From positions 1-10,469 of the forward strand of contig JAHIVL010000056.1 of assembly GCA_018816485.1 (NCBI GenBank): DNA of 10,469 nt, given 5' to 3'. Below, piece after piece: positions 5,256 to 10,469 of the stretch. Both the position numbers and the translations under genes were made by a program. Numbering within the stretch: the first letter of the stretch is position 1; every line of letters starts with the position of its first letter. This DNA is from Patescibacteria group bacterium. Its GTDB lineage: Bacteria; Patescibacteriota; Microgenomatia; UBA1400; PJMF01. Below the pieces are notes generated by a model that worked only from the letters and a program-made list of their open reading frames with translations, was not told the origin of the DNA and did not search any database.

Positions 5256-5822
5256 ATGATAATGAAAGACATTGCCCCCGCAGTTGCCAAAGAAGCTGAG
5301 TTGGAATCTAATGTTTCTAAATTAAAAAAGTTAGCTCTGGCTTTTATAGTAGAAGATCAAAGAGATTGGCTTGTTGATTCTATGAAAAGAGCAAGTTCCT
5401 TAGATAATATTGTAAGTACACTAAGACATGTGGATGGTGGTCAAATTTATATACTTAAAGAACTTTTAAAAATAAGTCCTGAGATGAAATGGTATAGAGG
5501 AGGCAGTCTAACCAAATGGAAAGATGTTATAGGAAGTGCTGGTTATTCGCATTTTACAGAAGAACAACTTAATACAGTTGTAATTGATGGCGGTGCAAAT
5601 GGTGCTCTCGGAAGAGAAGATCTTGCACAAGGTTTCAATGAAATGACGTCGCGCGAAAATCCTGTTGTTTATGAAGTATCTTTGGGGTCACTTATAGATG
5701 GACTAGAAAAAAAACAAATACAATTAGTTTCTGAGCATGATTATGATCTTATGATTTTACAAAATGATGATCATGCAGGATATTTAGATTTTTGTAAGAA
5801 GCATTTGAAGTTGAAAGAATAA
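5256..5822 (+). CDS. Uncharacterised protein, 188 residues
   Basis: I do not recognise the family. The first ~75 residues are probably helical (VSKLKKLALAFIVEDQRDW, then a segment ending ILKELLKI). A glycine-rich middle follows, with MKWYRGGSLTKWKDVIG (77-93), YSHFTEEQ (97-104) and IDGGANGALGREDLAQGF (110-127). It ends with ENPVVYEVSLGSLIDGL (134-150) and DYDLMILQNDD. No signal peptide or membrane segment is seen, so it should be cytosolic. The order of a Y-R-G motif, a glycine-rich turn and a late V-x-Y-E-V strand loosely recalls ADP-ribosyltransferase folds, but this is weak and no catalytic set can be named. The gene has an HD-like promoter and is followed 16 bases later by a piece of the HD 3' end, so it sits where an HD gene copy would be expected. 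A second ATG at 5262 is an alternative start. Confidence 0.75.
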   Translation: MIMKDIAPAVAKEAELESNVSKLKKLALAFIVEDQRDWLVDSMKRASSLDNIVSTLRHVDGGQIYILKELLKISPEMKWYRGGSLTKWKDVIGSAGYSHFTEEQLNTVVIDGGANGALGREDLAQGFNEMTSRENPVVYEVSLGSLIDGLEKKQIQLVSEHDYDLMILQNDDHAGYLDFCKKHLKLKE

Positions 5823-5838
5823 TTATAAGGTAAGGATA

Positions 5839-5856
5839 GATTTGAATGGGATTGAG
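5839..5856 (+). repeat. 18-base copy of the HD gene 3' end
   Basis: GATTTGAATGGGATTGAG is identical to 1561-1578, which encodes DLNGIE near the C-terminus of the HD protein. The flanks on either side differ. A chance 18-base identity within 10 kb is unlikely. It overlaps the ATG annotated for the next gene. Confidence 0.6.
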
Positions 5857-6259
5857 AATGGGGAGGTGGAGGAGGGGTTACGCCACAGCTATTTTTTTTG
5901 ATTTTGGTCAAAAAATTGTCACTTCCAAAGATGGACAATTTCTAAGAGGTTCTTATAGCTTGTGTTTAGATATGTGTCCTTGGAAAATTTTAGAACAAAA
6001 TAAGAAAGTGGGCAATCATGATCAGGATTATAAAGACACTGATTTATTGTTGTCTAAATTTGAAAATCAGACAATAAAAGAAATTAAAATTTCGCATGAT
6101 TTAGCAAAAACAGAAATTATATTTTCCAATGACTTAGTTATTCAGACACAACATAGTAATAAAGATGATCAGTGGTATCTGTTAGCTCCTAAACTAGAAT
6201 TAGTTGTTGGTTATAATTGTAAAATTTCAATAAGGAATTTGACAAAAAATAAGGATTAA
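5846..6259 (+). CDS. Uncharacterised small protein, about 137 residues
   Basis: The family is not named with confidence. The core has YSLCLDMCPWKIL (37-49), VGNHDQDY (55-62), LLLSKFENQTIKEIKIS (67-83), TEIIFSNDLVIQTQ (88-101) and DQWYLLAPK (107-115). I recall this W-x-I, G-(S/N)-x-D, then strand-rich F-x-N-x-L layout from small uncharacterised proteins found near mobile genes. The first ~14 residues (MGLRMGRWRRGYAT) are unlike the rest and lie on the HD-derived 18-base repeat, so the true N-terminus may be altered or start at 5858 or later. It follows the 188-codon gene by 23 bases and may be co-transcribed with it; TATAAG (5824-5829) could also serve as its own -10. No signal peptide or membrane segment is seen. 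Confidence 0.6.
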   Translation: MGLRMGRWRRGYATAIFFDFGQKIVTSKDGQFLRGSYSLCLDMCPWKILEQNKKVGNHDQDYKDTDLLLSKFENQTIKEIKISHDLAKTEIIFSNDLVIQTQHSNKDDQWYLLAPKLELVVGYNCKISIRNLTKNKD

Positions 6260-6266
6260 AAACTAT

Positions 6267-6395
6267 AACTATTAGTTCAAACGAGCACGACGTTGTTGTG
6301 AAGATTTGCCAAGAAGTAGGCTGTATGCCGGAAGCAGTAAAGTTAGTTGATAATCTTGAGTGGGAGAATATGCCAAAGCTTTCTAAATCTTGACT
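6267..6395 (+). pseudogene. Broken second copy of the HD-domain gene
   Basis: From 6282 one frame encodes NEHDVVVKICQEVGCMPEA and then VKLVDNLEWENMPKLSKS before a TGA. It matches residues 92-123 of the intact HD protein (IEHEAVVKICKEVGCSVEA, then VKLVDNLEWENVSKL). Nucleotide similarity starts near 6267 with an extra T relative to the intact gene. After the codons for PK the sequence jumps to the HD 3' end (CTTTCTAAATCTTGAC), removing about 200 bases. The 5' half with the HD doublet is absent, so the copy cannot be functional. It lies immediately after the stop of the preceding gene. Confidence 0.85.
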
Positions 6396-6464
6396 TCGTG
6401 TTTTCTTTGGTCGATACTAAATCCAAGCTTGCTGTAATAATTTTTAGCTAAAATTTGAGATATG
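6380..6464 (+). repeat. Direct repeat copy B: HD 3' end plus promoter
   Basis: This matches copy A at 1581-1664, starting inside the broken HD gene and ending at the rhuM ATG. CTAAATCTTGACTTCGTG and the next ~13 bases are almost identical, and the second half is diverged by substitutions and short gaps. The two copies are in direct orientation and flank the 4.8-kb stretch with the R-M system, so recombination between them could delete it. Confidence 0.75.
6449..6454 (+). promoter_or_regulatory. -10 element of rhuM
   Basis: TAAAAT lies seven bases before the rhuM ATG and forms the end of repeat copy B. No Shine-Dalgarno sequence is present, so a leaderless mRNA is likely. Confidence 0.4.
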
Positions 6465-7487
6465 ACCAAAAACAACCAACTAGAAAAATTTTCTAATTTT
6501 GTAATTTTTAAAACTTCTACAGGGAAGGTTAATGTTGATGTCTTTTTTAAAGACAATACTCTATGGTTGACTCAAAAAGTTATGGCAGAGCTGTTTGAAA
6601 CAAGTAAACAAAACATTAGTTTACATTTAAAAAACATATTTTCTGAAGGAGAGCTTAGTTTACAAGCAACTGTCAAGGATTTCTTAACAGTTCAAAAAGA
6701 AGGAAATAGGAATGTCACTCGCAAAGTAGAATTTTATTCTCTTGATGCAATTATTGCTGTTGGTTATCGAGTTAACTCCAAAAGAGCTACTCAATTTAGA
6801 ATCTGGGCAACTAATGTTTTGCAGGAATTCATTGTTAGGGGCTTTGCCATGGACGATGAGAAATTGAAGCAAATTCAACACTTTGGCAAAGATTATTTTG
6901 ATGAGCTTTTGGAACGAATCAGAGAAATTAGATCAAGCGAGAGAAGATTCTACCAAAAGATCTCTGATATTTATGCTCTTTCTGCTGATTATGATTCTAA
7001 ATTGAAAATAACACAGCAATTTTTTGCCACAGTCCAAAATAAACTTCATTGGGCTATTACAGGAAAAACTGCAGCTGAAATTATTTATTCCAAAGTAGAT
7101 GCTAGTAAAATTTTTATGGGTTTGAAAACTTGGAAGCGTTCTCCTGATGGAAAAATACTTAAGAGTGATACTGTTATTGCTAAAAACTATTTGAATAAAA
7201 AACATATTGAAGAGTTAAATCTACTGGTATCAGCTTATCTTGATCTTGCAGAGAGTAGAGCGAGCAGAGGTATTGTTATGAATATGAAAGATTGGATTGA
7301 TTTTCTTCACAAATTCTTAGATCTATCAAGCTATAAAATTTTAATAGATAATGGGAAAATATCAGCAGAAAAAGCAAAATTAAAAGCAGAGAGCGAGTAT
7401 ACTAAATTTAGAATTGTTCAAGATAAAAATTACATTTCTGACTTTGACAAAGAAGTAAAGAGGTTGAAAGAAAAAATAGAAAAATAA
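6462..7487 (+). CDS. rhuM: RhuM-family protein
   Basis: The 341-residue product is a full-length, intact RhuM-family protein. The N-terminal half has LWLTQKVMAELFETSKQNIS (33-52), EGELSLQATVKDFLTVQKEG (62-81), VEFYSLDAIIAVGYRVNSKR (89-108) and RATQFRIWATNVLQEFIVRG. The C-terminal half has AAEIIYSKVDASK, the MKDWIDFLHKFL segment and GKISAEKAKLKAESEYTKFR, all usual for the family. RhuM was named from a Salmonella pathogenicity island. The N-terminal part resembles phage antirepressor or DNA-binding regulators, and its biochemical role is not settled. The gene follows a broken HD gene and repeat copy B. A 19-base palindrome starts three bases after its stop, and the helicase gene begins 32 bases later. 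Fragments of a second rhuM lie at 1884-2089, in the same relation to the intact HD gene. Confidence 0.93.
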   Translation: MTKNNQLEKFSNFVIFKTSTGKVNVDVFFKDNTLWLTQKVMAELFETSKQNISLHLKNIFSEGELSLQATVKDFLTVQKEGNRNVTRKVEFYSLDAIIAVGYRVNSKRATQFRIWATNVLQEFIVRGFAMDDEKLKQIQHFGKDYFDELLERIREIRSSERRFYQKISDIYALSADYDSKLKITQQFFATVQNKLHWAITGKTAAEIIYSKVDASKIFMGLKTWKRSPDGKILKSDTVIAKNYLNKKHIEELNLLVSAYLDLAESRASRGIVMNMKDWIDFLHKFLDLSSYKILIDNGKISAEKAKLKAESEYTKFRIVQDKNYISDFDKEVKRLKEKIEK

Positions 7488-7489
7488 AG

Positions 7490-7508
7490 TGTACGGGAAA
7501 ATCGTACA
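7490..7508. promoter_or_regulatory. 19-base palindrome after rhuM
   Basis: TGTACG (7490-7495) and CGTACA (7503-7508) flank a seven-base loop. The whole 19-mer matches 2047-2065 at 16 positions, and the three differences fall in or next to the loop. No T-run follows on either strand, so it is not a typical terminator. It lies in the 32-base gap before the helicase gene and could be an operator or a small mobile or recombination site. Confidence 0.45.
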
Positions 7509-7519
7509 GTTGAAAAACA

Positions 7520-10469
7520 ATGCAACAACAAAATAATTTTAAGAAAATCTACTCCCAGTTAAACCCCGAACAACGCCTCGCTGTTGACACCATCGAAGGT
7601 CCCGTCATGGTCATGGCCGGTCCTGGTACTGGTAAAACTCAAGTACTTGCCACCCGTGTTGCCAACATCTTGCAACAGCAAGACATTGACCCTCAAAATA
7701 TTTTAGCCCTTACCTTCACTGATGCTGCTGCCCAGAACATGCGTGAGCGCATTGTTTCTATGATTGGCACCGATGGTTTTTATGTCAATATCATGACCTT
7801 TCATGCTTTTGCTAGTGAAGTTATTTCTCAGTATCCAGAAAAGTTTCCCATCGAAAAGGGTAGTGAGCCACTTTCGGACTTTGAAAGATTTGAAATCTTT
7901 GAAAGTTTGATTTTAGATTCTGATTTAGAAGATCTCAAACCTCTTAATGCTCCACTTTATTATATTAAGCACATCATTTCCCAAGTTTCAGCATTAAAGC
8001 GCGAATACATTACGCCAGAAAAATTTGAAGCCATCTTGGAAGCAGAAGAAAAACAATTAGAACAAGACTTGGAAGAATACTGGGCTCAAGAACAAGCCAA
8101 AGTCGATGCTGGTAAGAAAGCCAAGGTGAATTCCGCAGGAAGAGAAGGTGCCCTGGGGTATAAAACCAAACTTTCTAGTGTGCTTCTTAAACAAACTAAG
8201 GAATTAGCAAAACAAAAAGAACTTCACGATCTATACACAAAATACTTGGCAGAACTCAAGGCCAGGAAACGCTATGACTTTGATGACATGATTACTTTCG
8301 TGGTTCAAGCATTTGAAACAGACCAAGAACTACTTTTGGATTATCAGGAAAGATTTCAATATATTTTAGTAGATGAATACCAAGACACCAACGCTGCGCA
8401 AAATAAAATTGTAGAGTTGCTTGCTTCTTATTGGGCCGACATGGGGGAGAACCCCAATATTTTTGTTGTAGGTGACCCCCATCAATCAATTTTTCGATTT
8501 CAAGGTGCTTCTACCAAAAACATGTTAGAGTTTGTTAATAAATATTCAGATGTGACTGTTGTAACGCTGGCCACTGGGTATAGGTGTAGCACCCAAGTTT
8601 ATAACGCGGCTCATGATTTGATTGGCAATAACACGCTGGATTTTGGGGGTGATGATTTGGCAGGTGGGGCTGAATTGGTAGATGGTAAGGTTGGGTTGAG
8701 TAGCGGTTCGGCTGGGTTAAATGCTGCGCTGACGCAAAAGCTAAAGTCTTCAAAAGGTGTTGGCGAAGATATTACCGTTTATGCAGCTGAGAGTGAAACT
8801 TTGGAATTATTATTTTTAGCAGAAGAAATTAAGAAGTTGGAGAAATCTGGTGTTCTTCTGGAAGACATTGCTGTTTTGTATCGGAACAACAAAGAAGCAG
8901 TTTTGATCAAGGAAGTTTTGGAAAAATGGAACATTAGCTATGAGTTGGCTGTAGGCGGAAATGTTTTTGATGATTTATTGGTTGAGCAACTGGTTAGATT
9001 TTTTAGAGTTTTACAAGATTTGGGAACGGGTAACGATACAGAAGATTTATTTACTGTGATGCAGTACTCGTGGCTTGGTTTGGAAGTTTTGGATGTTTAT
9101 AAGTTAGCCAGAATTGCTGGACGTTTGCGAACTTCTATTGCTGTTATTTTGGAGAAAAGCTATTTACAAATTGAGACGGCACTACTTAAAAATTTAGATA
9201 GTAAAAACTCGGCAGATGCAACCTATGGTTTAACCCAAGCAAACTTTGAAAATTTAGTTGGTTTTAAAAATCAATTGCTAGAGTGGTACAGGTTAAGCAA
9301 CAATTTGTTATTTCACGAATGGTTTAGTTTAATTATCAATGCCGACAACTCTGAAATTTCTGGTGCTAAAGAAGCTCCAAAACCAAATGGTTTTAGCTTC
9401 ATGCAGTATGTTTTGTCTCAACCTGTAAAGACCGATCATTTATATGCGATTAATTCTTTGTACTCGGAAATCAAAAAGTTTGTGAACAAGAAAAGAGATT
9501 TTACCTTGGATAATTTTTTGAACACTGTCACTGTGATGCAAGAGCATGGGGTCAGTATTAAGATTGAAGATTTAAATATTACCAAGAATCGTGTTTCTTT
9601 GGCTACTGCTCATGGAAGTAAAGGCAAGGAGTGGGACTATGTTTTTGTGTTTGGTTGTATCGATAAAAAATGGGGCAATCAAAGAACCCGCGAGCTGATT
9701 CCATTACCGGATAGTATTCTCACTAACACCGACATAGGTAAAAAAGAGAAGAATGAGGATGACAGAAGATTATTTTATGTAGCACTTACTCGTTCTGCAA
9801 AAAAAACATATATTACCTGGTCTAAAACTAGAACTAATGGCAAAGAGATGATGAACTCGATGTTTTTGAACGAGGTCGGGGAGGGCGCTGTAGCTGTGTC
9901 TAAAAAAGATTCAGAGGAGTTATTAAAAAAATCAGAAAGCTTATTGGAGAAAATTTTAACTAGTAGTAGCCAGCCGGCCAAAACTTATTCTGACAGTGAA
10001 AGAGAGTTCTTTAAACATTTGGTGGGGGAGTTTAAGTTATCTGTAACGGCTTTGAATACTTACTTGCAAGACCCACATGAGTTTATGATTAGTTCACTGT
10101 TACGTGTGCCTCGTGCAAAAAGCCCGATTCTGGCTTTTGGGACTGCAGTTCATGCAGCGATGGAAAGTTTTTACTTGAGTTTGATGGGTGGGACGGGCGA
10201 TGAGTCGGATAGCGAAGGAGTAAGTGCCAAAGACCGTATCAAAAAACCACTCTCAAAAGAGCAGGTGACTACAAGTTTTGAAACCGCTTTAAGGCGTGAG
10301 CAATTATTAGAAGCTGATTTTATTGAACGCAAGAAACATGGACAAAAAGTTTTTGATTTTTATTATGATGAAGTTTTAGACCCAGGCTCTCACACTCTTA
10401 GGTCTCCCCTATTTGTTGAGAAGTTTTTTGGTGGCAAACTAAATAAAGCAGTTTTGCTGGACGGAGAAA
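7520..10469 (+). CDS. UvrD/PcrA-type superfamily 1 helicase with C-terminal RecB-like nuclease domain (partial)
   Basis: The frame is open for 983 codons and runs off the right edge. SF1A motifs are in order: Q-motif LNPEQ (14-18), Walker A AGPGTGKT (33-40), TFTDAAAQNMRER, TFHAFA, Walker B VDEYQDT (284-290), motif III GDPHQSIFRFQGA (318-330), GYR of motif IV, HGSKGKEW (698-705) and VALTRS near 754. It should unwind DNA 3' to 5' with ATP. From about residue 840, LSVTALNTYLQDP and AFGTAVHAAMESFY match the start of the PD-(D/E)XK nuclease domain of AddA, AddB and RecB proteins; its catalytic lysine motif lies beyond the window. This points to a double-strand-break end-processing helicase-nuclease. 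No ribosome binding site precedes the ATG. The 5' part uses more G and C than the genes to its left, in keeping with an older chromosomal gene beside an acquired island. Confidence 0.9.
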   Translation, partial: MQQQNNFKKIYSQLNPEQRLAVDTIEGPVMVMAGPGTGKTQVLATRVANILQQQDIDPQNILALTFTDAAAQNMRERIVSMIGTDGFYVNIMTFHAFASEVISQYPEKFPIEKGSEPLSDFERFEIFESLILDSDLEDLKPLNAPLYYIKHIISQVSALKREYITPEKFEAILEAEEKQLEQDLEEYWAQEQAKVDAGKKAKVNSAGREGALGYKTKLSSVLLKQTKELAKQKELHDLYTKYLAELKARKRYDFDDMITFVVQAFETDQELLLDYQERFQYILVDEYQDTNAAQNKIVELLASYWADMGENPNIFVVGDPHQSIFRFQGASTKNMLEFVNKYSDVTVVTLATGYRCSTQVYNAAHDLIGNNTLDFGGDDLAGGAELVDGKVGLSSGSAGLNAALTQKLKSSKGVGEDITVYAAESETLELLFLAEEIKKLEKSGVLLEDIAVLYRNNKEAVLIKEVLEKWNISYELAVGGNVFDDLLVEQLVRFFRVLQDLGTGNDTEDLFTVMQYSWLGLEVLDVYKLARIAGRLRTSIAVILEKSYLQIETALLKNLDSKNSADATYGLTQANFENLVGFKNQLLEWYRLSNNLLFHEWFSLIINADNSEISGAKEAPKPNGFSFMQYVLSQPVKTDHLYAINSLYSEIKKFVNKKRDFTLDNFLNTVTVMQEHGVSIKIEDLNITKNRVSLATAHGSKGKEWDYVFVFGCIDKKWGNQRTRELIPLPDSILTNTDIGKKEKNEDDRRLFYVALTRSAKKTYITWSKTRTNGKEMMNSMFLNEVGEGAVAVSKKDSEELLKKSESLLEKILTSSSQPAKTYSDSEREFFKHLVGEFKLSVTALNTYLQDPHEFMISSLLRVPRAKSPILAFGTAVHAAMESFYLSLMGGTGDESDSEGVSAKDRIKKPLSKEQVTTSFETALRREQLLEADFIERKKHGQKVFDFYYDEVLDPGSHTLRSPLFVEKFFGGKLNKAVLLDGE

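Noticed and set aside
7490..7508. Intrinsic terminator after rhuM
   Set aside because: The stem is only six bases and no T-run follows on either strand.
1..10469. CRISPR array, tRNA, rRNA or toxin-antitoxin pair
   Set aside because: No regularly spaced repeats, cloverleaf-like or rRNA-like sequence was seen, and no two-gene pair fits a known toxin-antitoxin family.

Overview
The window reads as AT-rich bacterial chromosome, most plausibly from a Candidate Phyla Radiation (Patescibacteria) genome. This is an inference from three things: protein style; the clustering of DinD, ORF6N and RhuM (antirepressor-related) genes; and gene starts that almost all lack a Shine-Dalgarno sequence but have a -10-like hexamer 3-10 bases before the ATG. 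The standard code fits: a 983-codon open frame at the right end has no internal TGA or TAG.

Layout. Positions 1-140 hold the tail of a probable transposase gene and the right end of its insertion sequence, which runs into the 3' end of a minus-strand dinD gene (101-931). A short divergent promoter region separates dinD from an HD-domain phosphohydrolase gene (1000-1587). An accessory stretch follows: a 61-codon gene (1662-1847), crumbs of dead RhuM and BRO-type genes (1884-2089), a two-gene type II restriction-modification operon (C5-cytosine methyltransferase 2159-3133, endonuclease 3136-4263), a damaged ORF6N gene (4390-5223) and two uncharacterised genes (5256-5822 and 5846-6259). Next come a broken second copy of the HD gene (6267-6395), an intact RhuM gene (6462-7487), and a UvrD-type helicase with the start of a C-terminal RecB-like nuclease domain, which runs off the right edge (7520 to end).

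The main unexplained structure is a repeat architecture. The HD gene's 3' end plus the next ~75 bases, including a promoter that ends at an ATG, occur at 1581-1664 and again at 6380-6464. Each copy is followed by RhuM sequence, dead in the left copy and intact in the right. Each RhuM sequence is followed or joined by the same 19-base palindrome (2047-2065 and 7490-7508, 16 of 19 identical). An HD-like promoter (5231-5260) and an 18-base identical piece of the HD 3' end (5839-5856) also bracket the unknown gene at 5256. The island between the copies thus looks assembled by duplication and replacement of cargo between conserved flanks, with the HD gene as the anchor. The restriction system is the main intact cargo. 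Its leader carries a strong promoter whose spacer is a palindrome, and a second hairpin.

Functionally the intact parts are a restriction-modification defence system, regulators of the DinD/RhuM type, an HD phosphohydrolase and a recombination or repair helicase. No tRNA, rRNA or CRISPR array was seen.
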